DNA from: Rhodovulum sp. PH10
GTDB taxonomy: Bacteria; Pseudomonadota; Alphaproteobacteria; Rhizobiales; Xanthobacteraceae
Direction of reading: 5' to 3'
Assembly (NCBI RefSeq): GCF_000293785.1
Contig: NZ_AKZI01000090.1
Span: 27,628-91,627, forward strand
Length of the DNA: 64,000 nucleotides
This document shows positions 8,114 through 16,326 of this stretch, one piece after another. Below the pieces are notes generated by a model. It saw nothing but the letters and a program-made list of their open reading frames with translations. It had not been told where the DNA came from and did not search any database. Both the position numbers and the translations under genes were made by a program. Numbering within the stretch: position 1 is the stretch's first letter; each line of letters starts with the position of its first letter.

Positions 8114-9684
8114 GCACCACGATTCCGACGAGCCGCCGCACCGCGAGCCCCTCGCGGGCGATCGGCGCCTTTCTCGACCATGCCGACGACGGCCGCGCGA
8201 CCGCGCTGCTGCTCGCGCTGTTCGTCGTCGCCTGGACCGCGTTCCAGGTGATCTCCTATGCCTCGCTCGACCTCCATCCCGATCTCGTCGAGGTTTTTGC
8301 CTGGAGCCGGCATCCGAGCCCCGGCTACTACAAGCATCCGCCGCTCGGCGCGCTGATGGCGGCCGGCTGGTTCTCGATCTTCCCGATCGCCGACTGGGCG
8401 TTCCATCTCCTGGCGATGGTCAATGCGGCGCTGGCGCTGTTCATCGTCGACCGCATCGCCCGCCGATCCGTGTCCGGCGACAAGCGCGTGCTGGTGCTGC
8501 TCTTCCTGCTGCTGACGCCGTTCTATCAGTTCCACGGCCAGCGCTTCGGCTCCAACCAGACGCTGCTCGCCACCTGGCCGCTGGTCGTGCTGTGCTTCCT
8601 GCGCGCCTTCGAGACCCGCACCGTGATGTGGTCGATCGCGGCGGGCGCCGCCTGCGCGCTCGCCATGCTCGGCAAGTACTACTCGATCTATCTGATCGTC
8701 AGCCTACCGCTCGCGGTGCTGCTGCACCCGGCGCGCTGGGACTATCTGAAGTCGCGCTCGCCCTGGATCTCGGTCGCCGCCGGGCTCGCGGTCTTGTCGC
8801 CGCATCTGTGGTGGCTGGTCGCGACCGGCTTCCAGCCATTCGACTACGCCTATGCCGTGCACGGCGGCGCGACGCTCGGCGCCATTCTCTCCAAGGCCGT
8901 GTCGTACCTCGCCGGCGGCATCGGCTACGTGGCGGTGCCGCTGATCGTCTGGCTCCTGGTGGTGCGACCGAGCCTCGCCACCATCCGAAAGACCTTTCGG
9001 CCGGACGAGCCCGACCGCCGCCTGCTGGTGAACCTGTTGGCGCTGCCGCTGCTGATCCCGGCGATCACCGCCCCCTTCGTCGGGGTCGAGCTGACGCCCT
9101 TGTGGACCATGCAGGCCTGGTTCCTGCTGCCGATCGTGCTGCTGGCGCCGCCCGAGGCGATCGTCGCCCGCAAGGACGCCGTGCGCGTCACCGCCGTGGT
9201 CGCCGTCCTCACGCTGGTCGTGCTGCTCGCCTCGCCGGTGATCGCGCTGGTGCGCCACCTGCAGGGCAACAAGGAAGGCCGCGCCTACTACACGCCGCTC
9301 ACCGAAGCGGTCGACCGCGAATGGCGGGCGGTGACGGCGCGAAAGCTCTCGGTGGTGATGGGCGACGCCGATCTCGGCGCGGCGATCGGCTTCTACCATC
9401 CCGACCACCCCGATTCGGTGCCCGGCTTCACCCTCGACCCGACCCCGTGGATCGAGCCGACACGGCTGGTGATCGACGGCTTCGTCGCGGTCTGCCGCAT
9501 CGACGACGGATTCTGCCGCGCCGGCCTGACCGCGATCGCCGGCGCCGAGCCGCGTGCGCCGGTGGTGGTGCGCGAGGTGTCGGTCACCAGGACCTTCCTC
9601 GGCTTCACCACGCCGCCGGCCGCCTATCGCGTGCTGATCGTGCCGCCGCGGGCGGGCACCACCGAGGAGCGAGGCACGCCATGA
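8110..9684 (+). CDS. ArnT/PMT-family membrane glycosyltransferase (GT39/GT83-like)
   Basis: 524 aa integral membrane protein with about 10-11 hydrophobic segments. Such enzymes take a sugar from polyprenyl phosphate and transfer it to lipid A, a glycan or protein on the periplasmic side. Marks: the first periplasmic loop DLHPDLVEVFAWSRHPS then GYYKHPPLGALM, with the acidic residues expected of the GT-C active site, and ALAMLGKYYSIYLI, typical of PMT_2 domains. The C-terminal 130 residues are a soluble periplasmic domain. It overlaps both neighbours by 4 bases (ATGA), between a GT2 that could make the lipid-linked donor and a methyltransferase. The acceptor is unknown. Confidence 0.87.
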   Translation: MSTTIPTSRRTASPSRAIGAFLDHADDGRATALLLALFVVAWTAFQVISYASLDLHPDLVEVFAWSRHPSPGYYKHPPLGALMAAGWFSIFPIADWAFHLLAMVNAALALFIVDRIARRSVSGDKRVLVLLFLLLTPFYQFHGQRFGSNQTLLATWPLVVLCFLRAFETRTVMWSIAAGAACALAMLGKYYSIYLIVSLPLAVLLHPARWDYLKSRSPWISVAAGLAVLSPHLWWLVATGFQPFDYAYAVHGGATLGAILSKAVSYLAGGIGYVAVPLIVWLLVVRPSLATIRKTFRPDEPDRRLLVNLLALPLLIPAITAPFVGVELTPLWTMQAWFLLPIVLLAPPEAIVARKDAVRVTAVVAVLTLVVLLASPVIALVRHLQGNKEGRAYYTPLTEAVDREWRAVTARKLSVVMGDADLGAAIGFYHPDHPDSVPGFTLDPTPWIEPTRLVIDGFVAVCRIDDGFCRAGLTAIAGAEPRAPVVVREVSVTRTFLGFTTPPAAYRVLIVPPRAGTTEERGTP

Positions 9685-10400
9685 CCGCCATCCGCGACTG
9701 GGTCGCCTTCTGGGACAACCCGCATTCGATCTATGTGAACGCGCGTCATGCCGACGTGCACTATCGCGACATCGCGACCGCGATCGTCGGCTACCTGCCG
9801 GGACCGAACGCGCGCGTGCTCGATTTCGGCTGCGGCGAGGCCTTGCACGCCGATCTGGTGGCGGCAAAGGCCGGATCGCTGGTGCTGAGCGACGCCGCGC
9901 CGCGCGTGCGCGAGCACCTCGCCAGCCGCTTCGCGGCCGTGCCGAACATCGCCGTGGCGAGCCCCGAGGAGCTGCGGGGGCGGCCGGCCGCCGCGTTCGA
10001 CCTGATCGTCGCCAACTCGGTGGTGCAGTATCTCGACCGCCAGAACCTCGACGGCCTGCTCGCCGAGTGGCGCCGCCTGCTCGCCCCCGGCGGCACGCTG
10101 ATCGTCGCCGACGTGATCCCGCCGGACGTCGGCGCGGTGAGCGACCTTCTCGCGCTGCTGCGCTATGCCGGGAAGAACGGCTTTCTCGTCGCGGCCTTGG
10201 TCGGCGTCGCCCGCACGGCGGTCTCGCCCTACCGAAAGCTGCGCTCGACGCTCGGCATCGCCCGCTACACCGAGCCCGAGTTCTTCGCGATTCTGGACCA
10301 TGCCGGCTTCACGGCGCAAAAGCTCGCGAAGAACATGGAGCACAACCCCGCCCGCCTGAGCTTTTCCGCACGGGCGAAGGAGACGGCGGCGGGGCGGTGA
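9681..10400 (+). CDS. Class I SAM-dependent methyltransferase
   Basis: 239 aa. Rossmann-fold methyltransferase: motif I VLDFGCGEALH (about residues 46-56), acidic residue at LVLSDAA, motif IV DLIVANSVVQYLD and motif post-I PGGTLIVADVIPP. The C-terminal third is helical and ends in a basic tail. Starts at an ATGA overlap with the PMT-like gene, so it is the third member of a coupled operon and probably methylates the sugar or lipid made by it. The substrate cannot be read from the sequence. Confidence 0.85.
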   Translation: MTAIRDWVAFWDNPHSIYVNARHADVHYRDIATAIVGYLPGPNARVLDFGCGEALHADLVAAKAGSLVLSDAAPRVREHLASRFAAVPNIAVASPEELRGRPAAAFDLIVANSVVQYLDRQNLDGLLAEWRRLLAPGGTLIVADVIPPDVGAVSDLLALLRYAGKNGFLVAALVGVARTAVSPYRKLRSTLGIARYTEPEFFAILDHAGFTAQKLAKNMEHNPARLSFSARAKETAAGR

Positions 10401-10451
10401 TCGGGCTGACCCGTCGGGGCACGGCCGACGCTCCGGACGAGGCGGGGCTCC

Positions 10452-10686
10452 CTCTCCCCGCACGCGGACTACGGGATGCACACATCCTCGAATACGGCGA
10501 GTTCTCAATGGGAATCGTGAACGCTTCCAAGAACTCCTCCGTCATCGCCGGGCTTCGACCCGGCGATCCATCAACCTGAACAAATAGTCCTTTTGATCTT
10601 GATGGATGCGCGGGTCGGAGCCCGCGCATGACGGATGAACGCATCCGGGGCGATGTGTGCATGCTCTAGCCCGCACGCGGGGAGAG
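10452..10686. repeat. Nested palindromic element (IR within IR), about 235 bp
   Basis: Outer 35-bp inverted arms at 10452-10486 and 10652-10686: CTCTCCCCGC at the outer ends and ATGCACACATC at the inner ends, with a few mismatches between. Inside lies a second pair of 33-bp arms at 10540-10572 and 10601-10633 (CGTCAT outer, GATCCATC or CATCCATC inner, around CCGGGCTTCGACCCGG-like cores). The inner pair resembles the dispersed GTCATTGCCGGG-type repeats of Bradyrhizobium-like genomes. The outer pair shares its CTCTCCCCGC...GCGGGGAGAG ends with the repeat at 14502-14625. No ORF lies inside. It fills most of the 346-base gap between convergent genes. Confidence 0.8.
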
Positions 10687-10746
10687 GTGAAGACATCGGG
10701 TCGATGGCCCGATCCACGCTCGGATGGACCTCGTCCCGGCCCGACC

Positions 10747-11286
10747 CTACATCTTCGACAGATCGGGGAACGGGCGGATCGGGTCGCGGCCGTCCCAGCC
10801 CTCCGACGCCTTGCGGATCGTCTCGAACAGCCGCCCCTTCGGCCCCGACACCTCGGACAGCTCGATCACCGTGCCGGGGTGGATCTCGCAGTCGAAATAG
10901 ACGTAGCGGCCGTTCGCGCCGACCTCGCCGCCCATGCCGACCGTCATGCCCGCCGCCTTCGCCGCCGCCATGTGCGCGTCGAACGTCGTCGTCCAATAGG
11001 CGAAGTGCTGCACGCCGATGCGGCCGGCCTTCAGAAAATCGAGATACATCGAGGGCGCGTCGTTGCGCTGCTGCACCAGCTCCATCTGCACGAAGCCGGA
11101 ATTGGCGAGCGCCACCGAGCGCTCGATCGGCGACGGCTTCCCTTTGTAGTAGAAGTTCTGGTCGACGATCTTCTCGGCATAGAACCACGGCCCGATGCCG
11201 AGCTTCTCCGCCCAGTCGCGCATCGCGGTCTCGATGTCGTCGACCACGTAGCCGATCTGGCGCACTTCCCCGAACAGCCTGCTCAT
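10747..11286 (-). CDS. VOC-family (glyoxalase/dioxygenase fold) protein
   Basis: 179 aa. Vicinal-oxygen-chelate fold with two beta-alpha-beta-beta-beta modules: GEVRQIGYVVDDIETAMRDW at the N-terminus, the central VQHFAYWTTTFDAHMAA and the C-terminal YFDCEIHPGTVIELSE. The metal ligands would be an acidic residue or Gln of module 1, His at GVQHFAYW and Glu at IELSE; the usual first His is replaced by Tyr (IGYVV). ATG 11286 has AGGA upstream, and the longer open frame is rejected. It is divergent from the TRAP operon and shares its control region, so it may act in the same catabolic pathway, for example as an isomerase or epimerase. The reaction is unknown. Confidence 0.8.
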   Translation of the reverse strand: MSRLFGEVRQIGYVVDDIETAMRDWAEKLGIGPWFYAEKIVDQNFYYKGKPSPIERSVALANSGFVQMELVQQRNDAPSMYLDFLKAGRIGVQHFAYWTTTFDAHMAAAKAAGMTVGMGGEVGANGRYVYFDCEIHPGTVIELSEVSGPKGRLFETIRKASEGWDGRDPIRPFPDLSKM

Positions 11287-11387
11287 CGTCCTGCGGGCCC
11301 CCTTCGTCCCGTTCCGTCGCGGCGCCCAGCGGGTGCGCCGAAGGCGCGCATCCTGCCCCCGCCGGGGCGTCCGCTCATCCGTTTCTC

Positions 11388-11438
11388 TACGAATAGAACA
11401 TCGGTAGACACACTCCATACCAAAAAGTATGTTACGAA
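11388..11438. promoter_or_regulatory. AT-rich divergent control region with two TACGAA words
   Basis: In the 196-base gap between the VOC gene and dctP, TACGAA occurs at 11388-11393 (followed by TAGAACAT) and 11433-11438 (within ATGTTACGAAACC), 45 bases apart on the same strand. The same word occurs inverted at 17783-17788 before pdxA2. These are unusually AT-rich patches for this genome. Candidate operator of the DeoR regulator in the island; inference only. Confidence 0.4.
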
Positions 11439-11482
11439 ACCATCCTAGAACCCACGCAGAACCGATCTGGGAGTGACTCTGG

Positions 11483-12502
11483 ATGCCCGACCTCAGCCGA
11501 CGCCGCCTCCTCGCCACCGCCGCTCTGGCGGTGCCCGCAGTACTCGCGATGCCGCACGTGCGCGCGAAGGCGCGCTCCAAGTTCGTCTACAAGTACGGCA
11601 ACAATCTCCCGCTCACGCATCCGCTGAACGTGCGCGCCGCCGAGGCGGCCGCCAAGATCAAGACGGAGACCGAGGGCGCGCTCGACATCCGCATCTTCCC
11701 GAACAATCAGCTCGGTGGCGACACCGACATGCTCAATCAGGTGCGTTCCGGCGCGCTCGACTTCTTCACGCCGTCGGCGCTCGTCATCGCCACGCTGGTT
11801 CCCGCCGCGCCGATCAATGCGGTCGGCTTCGCCTTCCCGAGCTACGAGCGGGTATGGGCGGCGATGGACGGCGATCTCGGCGGCTTCATCGGCGAGGAGA
11901 TCGAGAAGTCCGGCCTGCACATGATGCGCAAGGTGTGGGACAACGGCTTCCGTCAGCTCACCACCTCCGGCAAGCCCGTGGTGACGCCCGACGATCTCGC
12001 CGGCATCAAAATCCGCGTGCCGGTGAGCCAGCTCTCGATCAGCCTGTTCCAGGCCCTCGGCGCCGCGCCGACCTCGATGCAGTTCTCCGAGGTGTACACC
12101 GCGCTGCAGACGAAAATCGTCGACGCCCAGGAAAATCCGCTGCCGATCATCCAGACCGCGAAGCTCTTCGAGGTCCAGAAATACGGCATGCTGACCAATC
12201 ACATCTGGGACGGCTATCTGTTCGTCGCCTCCGGAAAAACCTGGTACCGGCTGCCGAAGGACATCCAGGCGATCGCCGAGAAGACGCTGAACGACTGCGG
12301 CATGGAGCAGCGCGACGACATCGCCAAGCTGAATGCCTCCGTCCAGGCCGACCTCGAGGCCAAGGGCATGGTGTTCAGCAAGCCCGACCCGGCGCCCTTC
12401 CGCGAAGCGCTCGCGAAGGCCGGTTTCTATGTTCAGTGGAGGGAGAAGTTCGGTGACGCCGCTTGGACCCGCCTCGAAAAATACGTCGGCAAGCTCGGCT
12501 GA
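11483..12502 (+). CDS. TRAP transporter substrate-binding protein (DctP family)
   Basis: 339 aa periplasmic solute receptor that delivers an organic acid to a TRAP permease. The N-terminus has a twin-arginine type leader (LSRRRLLATAALAVPAVLA). Mature domain marks: FVYKYGNNLPLTHPLNVRAA, the GGDTDMLNQVRSGALDFF segment, and KIRVPVSQLSISLFQALGAA then IVDAQENPLPII. The Arg of KIRVP is the conserved carboxylate-binding residue in DctP proteins, which supports an acidic ligand. ATG 11483 follows GGGAGTG. Only 7 bases separate it from the permease gene. Confidence 0.93.
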   Translation: MPDLSRRRLLATAALAVPAVLAMPHVRAKARSKFVYKYGNNLPLTHPLNVRAAEAAAKIKTETEGALDIRIFPNNQLGGDTDMLNQVRSGALDFFTPSALVIATLVPAAPINAVGFAFPSYERVWAAMDGDLGGFIGEEIEKSGLHMMRKVWDNGFRQLTTSGKPVVTPDDLAGIKIRVPVSQLSISLFQALGAAPTSMQFSEVYTALQTKIVDAQENPLPIIQTAKLFEVQKYGMLTNHIWDGYLFVASGKTWYRLPKDIQAIAEKTLNDCGMEQRDDIAKLNASVQADLEAKGMVFSKPDPAPFREALAKAGFYVQWREKFGDAAWTRLEKYVGKLG

Positions 12503-12509
12503 CGCGATC

Positions 12510-14378
12510 ATGACCAGCCCGTCGGACCAGACGTCCGGCGGGCTCGCCGCCCTGAAGGCCGCCTGCGGCCGCCTCGAACGCGCGATCGCGTTCGCCACGG
12601 AAGTTCCCGGGGCGATCCTGGTGGTGGTCGAGGTGATCGTGCTGTTCACCGGCGTCGCCTTCCGCTACGGGCTGCACAGCCCGCTGGTGTGGTCGGACGA
12701 GCTCGCCTCCATCCTGTTTCTGTGGCTGTGCATGCTGGGCGCGGTGGTCGCCCAGCACAAAGGCGGCCACATGCGCCTCACTGTCGTCGCATCGCTGCTG
12801 CCGCAGCCGTGGCGCGACCGCATCGAGACGTTCTCCGCGACCGCGGTGATTCTGTTTCTCGCACTGCTGCTCGAGCCCGCCTGGGAGCACGCCGTCGATC
12901 AGATGATGATCACGACACCGGCGCTGCAGGTGCCCGATACCGTGCGCTCCGCCGCAATCCTCACCGGCCTCACGCTGATGCTGATCGTCGCGCTCCTGCA
13001 GCTCGTGCAGCGGGCGAAGCTCTTGGATCTCGCCTTCTCGGTCGGCATCGTCGTCGCCTGCGGCGTTCTCCTGCAGGTGTTTCTCCCGCAGCTCGAGGAC
13101 ATGGAGAACTGGAATCTCCTGGTGTTCTTCGGCTTCGGCGTGCTGGTGCTGGTGCTCGGCGGCGCGCCGATCGCCTTCGCCTTCGGACTGTCGACCGTCG
13201 TCTATCTCGAATTCATGACCTACATGCCGATGAGCATCGTGATCAGCCGCATGGACGAGGGCATGTCGACCTTCGTGCTGCTGTCGATCCCGCTGTTCGT
13301 GCTGCTCGGCCTGTTGATCGAGATGACCGGGCTCGCCGCGGTGCTGGTGAAGCTTCTCAGCTCGCTGGTCGGCCACTTCAAGGGCGGCCTCTCCTACGTG
13401 CTGATCGGCGCGATGTATCTCGTCTCCGGCATCTCCGGCTCGAAGGCCGCCGACATGGCGGCGATCGCCCCGGTGCTGCTGCCGGAGATGCAGCGGCGCG
13501 GCAAGGAGCCGGGTGAGCTGATCGGCCTTCTGTCCTCCTCCGCGGCGATGGCCGAGACCATTCCGCCGTCGATCGTGCTGATCACGGTCGGCTCGGTCAC
13601 CGGCGTGTCGATCGCCGCGCTGTTCACCGGCGGCCTGTTGCCGGCGGCGGTCGGCGCGGTCGGCCTGGTGCTGGTCGCCTGGTTCCGCTCGCGGCGTGAG
13701 GACGTGTCGGAGGCCGTCAAGGCGTCGGGCAAGGAGGTGCTGAAGACGTTCGTCGCGTCGGTCCCAGCGCTCGCGCTCCTGGTGCTGATCCGCTGGGCGG
13801 TGGTGTCGGGCGTCGCGACGGCGACCGAGGTCTCCACCATCGGCGTCGTCTACACCGTGCTGGTCGGCATCCTGCTCTACCGTCACTTCCCGCTGAAGCG
13901 GGTGTGGCCGATGCTGTGCGACACGCTCGCGCTGTCGGGCGCGATCATGATCATTCTCGGCACCGCGACGGCGATGGCCTGGGCGCTCACCCAGTCCGGC
14001 TTCTCGCAGCAGCTCGCGCACGGCATGGCGCACATGCCGGGCGGGGCGACCGGCTTCGTCGCGCTGTCGATCGTGGTGTTCGCCATTCTCGGCTGCGTGC
14101 TGGAGGGTATCCCGGCGATCGTGGTGTTCGCCCCCTTGCTGTTCCCGATCGCGCACGAGCTCGGCATCGAGCCGATCCACTACGCGATCATGATGGTGCT
14201 CTCGATGAGCCTCGGCCTGTTCACGCCGCCGCTCGGCATCGGCTTCTATCAGGCCTGTGCGATCGGCCGGGTGGAGCCGGACAAGGCGATGCGGGCGATC
14301 TGGCCCTACATGGCCGCGCTCCTGATCGCCGCGATCATCGTCGCCGCGGTGCCCTGGCTCGCGACGCCGCATTTTTGA
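12510..14378 (+). CDS. Fused TRAP transporter permease (DctQ-DctM)
   Basis: 622 aa inner-membrane protein. Residues about 15-180 are the four-helix DctQ small subunit (VFTGVAFRYGLHSPLVWSDE, MLGAVVAQHKGGHMRLTV); about 200-615 is the 12-helix DctM sodium-coupled permease (LGGAPIAFAFGLSTVVYLEF, VSGISGSKAADMAAIAPVLL, ETIPPSIVLITVGSVTGVSI, SLGLFTPPLGIGFYQACAIG). DctQ and DctM are often separate genes; natural fusions are known. ATG 12510 follows the dctP stop. A strong terminator follows, so dctP-dctQM is a two-gene transcription unit. Confidence 0.94.
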   Translation: MTSPSDQTSGGLAALKAACGRLERAIAFATEVPGAILVVVEVIVLFTGVAFRYGLHSPLVWSDELASILFLWLCMLGAVVAQHKGGHMRLTVVASLLPQPWRDRIETFSATAVILFLALLLEPAWEHAVDQMMITTPALQVPDTVRSAAILTGLTLMLIVALLQLVQRAKLLDLAFSVGIVVACGVLLQVFLPQLEDMENWNLLVFFGFGVLVLVLGGAPIAFAFGLSTVVYLEFMTYMPMSIVISRMDEGMSTFVLLSIPLFVLLGLLIEMTGLAAVLVKLLSSLVGHFKGGLSYVLIGAMYLVSGISGSKAADMAAIAPVLLPEMQRRGKEPGELIGLLSSSAAMAETIPPSIVLITVGSVTGVSIAALFTGGLLPAAVGAVGLVLVAWFRSRREDVSEAVKASGKEVLKTFVASVPALALLVLIRWAVVSGVATATEVSTIGVVYTVLVGILLYRHFPLKRVWPMLCDTLALSGAIMIILGTATAMAWALTQSGFSQQLAHGMAHMPGGATGFVALSIVVFAILGCVLEGIPAIVVFAPLLFPIAHELGIEPIHYAIMMVLSMSLGLFTPPLGIGFYQACAIGRVEPDKAMRAIWPYMAALLIAAIIVAAVPWLATPHF

Positions 14379-14406
14379 ACATTTTCTGAAGGCTTCTGAA
14401 ACGACG

Positions 14407-14441
14407 AGAGGCCCGTGCTCACCCGCACGGGCCTCTTTTTT
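14407..14441 (+). terminator. Intrinsic terminator after the TRAP genes
   Basis: Perfect 11-bp stem AGAGGCCCGTG/CACGGGCCTCT with an 8-base loop, followed by TTTTT, 28 bases after the permease stop. Confidence 0.93.
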
Positions 14442-14501
14442 GTTCGAGCGACGGCGTTTCCGACTGATCAGGATCGTCCAACGCACGGCGCCCGCGCTCC
14501 T

Positions 14502-14625
14502 TCTCCCCGCTTGCGGGGAGAGGGTCGGGGTGAGGGGCGGAGTTGTTGTTCGTGAGAAAGGCGCCCCCTCACCCGGAGTCCTCGCTCACGCTCGGACTCC
14601 GGCCTCTCCCCGTCTACGGGGAAAG
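14502..14625. repeat. Multi-hairpin palindromic repeat
   Basis: Several nested inverted pieces: TCTCCCCGC/GCGGGGAGA (14502-14521), GGGTGAGGGGC matched by GCCCCCTCACCC, a GGAGTCC/GGACTCC hairpin (about 14575-14600) and a terminal CTCTCCCCGTCTACGGGGA hairpin (about 14604-14622). The outer arms belong to the same family as the element at 10452-10686. It lies between the TRAP terminator and the convergent aldolase gene. Confidence 0.75.
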
Positions 14626-14676
14626 GTGAACGGGGCGCCAGGATGACGTGTTTACAGCTCGGAACGCACGAGTGCG

Positions 14677-15537
14677 TCACGCCGCGGCGGGCGACGCCGA
14701 AAAGCCGGCGCACGCGATCGCCTCGTCGACCGACACCCGGTCGTGGATGACTGCGCGGCACGCCTTCATCACCGCGAGCGGGTCCTTCGCCTGGAAGATC
14801 GTGCGGCCGAAGAAGATGCCGGCGGCACCCCCGTCCATGATCTGTGAGACCAGCTCGACAGTTCCACGATCGGTACCGTTGTGTGGGCCGCCGGCGAGCA
14901 TTACCGGAACCGGCAGCGCCGCAGTGATGCGTTTCAGCGCCGCGACCGAGCCCGGCCAGTCGGTCTTGATCACGTCGGCGCCCATCTCGACGCCGATGCG
15001 TGAATGGAAGCGCACGAACTCGCCGTCGTGGATCTCCTTCGGCAGTGCGCCGCGCGCGCCCATGGTCTCGATCACATGCACCATGCCGGCCTTGCGCGCA
15101 AAAGCATTCACCTCGGAGTTCTGCTGGAACGCGCGCGTTTCTTCGGCCGGATCGTTGTGGCCGACGAACAAATAGGTGATCACGCCCTCGGCGCCGAGCG
15201 CGACCGCATCCTCCACGCTCGCGACGAGACGGGTGAAACCGTCGGCATAAGCGAGCGGCGTGCCCTCGCGCCACATGGTCGTCTGGTCGAGCCGCAGCAC
15301 CAGCGCCGGCCCGCCATTGGCGACCAGCCGCGGCCCGTACTGCAGCGCCGAGCCGAGCGGCAAAATCACCGCATCGACGCCGGCCTCCGCCATCTGATCG
15401 AGCGTCTCTTCCGGTCGCTCCATGCCGGCGCAGGCGCCGAGCTGGAGCGCGTGATCGAAGGCGATGCAGAAGCCGCGGTGCGTTCGCCGATCGACGATGC
15501 GCGAGAGACGAACCTGCTTGCCCAACACCTGCTGCAT
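14677..15537 (-). CDS. Class I aldolase, DeoC/LacD/LsrF-like
   Basis: 286 aa TIM-barrel aldolase using a Schiff-base lysine, most likely Lys in GADVIKTDWPGS; the phosphate-binding end is AGGPHNGTD and GGAAGIFFGRTIFQ. The start segment RGFCIAFDHALQLG resembles DhnA/LsrF-type fructose-bisphosphate aldolases, which cleave or thiolyse phosphorylated sugars. It is last in the minus-strand operon kinase - DeoR - aldolase, 15 bases after the regulator. Because the kinase plus PdxA2 pair alone would already give dihydroxyacetone phosphate from a C4 acid, this aldolase implies a further phosphorylated intermediate. Exact substrate not assignable. Confidence 0.85.
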   Translation of the reverse strand: MQQVLGKQVRLSRIVDRRTHRGFCIAFDHALQLGACAGMERPEETLDQMAEAGVDAVILPLGSALQYGPRLVANGGPALVLRLDQTTMWREGTPLAYADGFTRLVASVEDAVALGAEGVITYLFVGHNDPAEETRAFQQNSEVNAFARKAGMVHVIETMGARGALPKEIHDGEFVRFHSRIGVEMGADVIKTDWPGSVAALKRITAALPVPVMLAGGPHNGTDRGTVELVSQIMDGGAAGIFFGRTIFQAKDPLAVMKACRAVIHDRVSVDEAIACAGFSASPAAA

Positions 15538-15552
15538 GACGTTTCTTTCCGG

Positions 15553-16326
15553 CTAGACGAGGTCGAAGGCGATGCCCGCCTGGCGCAAGCGCTGCGCCGC
15601 GGCGGCATCGAGATCACGACCGATGAACACGCGGGCGAACTCGGCGAGCTCGGCGAAGTGATTGAGCGCGCGGGTCTTGAACTTTGCGGCGGCGAGCAGC
15701 AGCACCGAGCGCTCGGCCGATCCCATCAGCGCGCGCTTCATCCGCACCACCTCCTGATCCTGGTGATAGAGCGAGGTGCCGATCGCCGACGAGGCCGAGA
15801 GAAACGCCAAGTCGGCCCGCAGCTTGCTCAACGACTGCTCGCACACGAGGCCGTAAAACCCCTGCAGCGTGTCGTTGTAGGTGCCGCCGGTGAGGATGAG
15901 CTGCACGTTCGCGCGCCCCCGCAGGCGATCGCATGCTGCGAGCGAGTTGGTGATCACGGTGACGTGCTCGATGTCCTCGAGCTCGTCGCAGATCGGCAGC
16001 GTGGTGGTCGAGTCGTCGATCATGATCACGTTGCCGGGCTCGATCAGCGCGCGTGCGGCCTGCGCCAAGGCCTTCTTCTCGGCCTGCCCCATCTGCAGGC
16101 GGTAGTGAAAATTGCTCTCGAACAGCAGCGAGCTTTCGGCGGTGGCGCCGCCGCGCTCCTTGCGCAGCAGACCGCGGCTCTCGAGGAAATCGAGATCGCG
16201 ATGCACCGTCATGCGGCTGACGCCGAGCCGCTCGGCCAGCTCGTCGAGCTGCACCGTCTTCTCGTTCTGAACGAGCTTGACGATCTCGTGGCGGCGCTCG
16301 TCCGGGGTCATGGTCGGCTCTCTCAT
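15553..16326 (-). CDS. DeoR/GlpR-family transcriptional regulator
   Basis: 257 aa. N-terminal winged HTH (DERRHEIVKLVQNEKTVQLD, then LAERLGVSRMTVHRDLDFLE), then a DeoRC sugar-phosphate sensor domain with VIMIDDSTTT, ITNSLAACDRL and LTGGTYNDTLQGFYG. DeoR proteins usually repress sugar catabolic genes and are released by a phosphorylated intermediate. The start codon overlaps the kinase stop (ATGA), so it is co-translated with the pathway. Likely targets are the two divergent control regions at about 11.3-11.48 kb and 17.69-17.92 kb, which share TACGAA words (inference). Confidence 0.92.
   Translation of the reverse strand: MREPTMTPDERRHEIVKLVQNEKTVQLDELAERLGVSRMTVHRDLDFLESRGLLRKERGGATAESSLLFESNFHYRLQMGQAEKKALAQAARALIEPGNVIMIDDSTTTLPICDELEDIEHVTVITNSLAACDRLRGRANVQLILTGGTYNDTLQGFYGLVCEQSLSKLRADLAFLSASSAIGTSLYHQDQEVVRMKRALMGSAERSVLLLAAAKFKTRALNHFAELAEFARVFIGRDLDAAAAQRLRQAGIAFDLV

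Noticed and set aside
10401..10746. tRNA or small RNA gene in the gap
   Set aside because: The pairing regions are long symmetric inverted repeats of dispersed families, not a cloverleaf, and no anticodon arm or T-loop sequence was seen.
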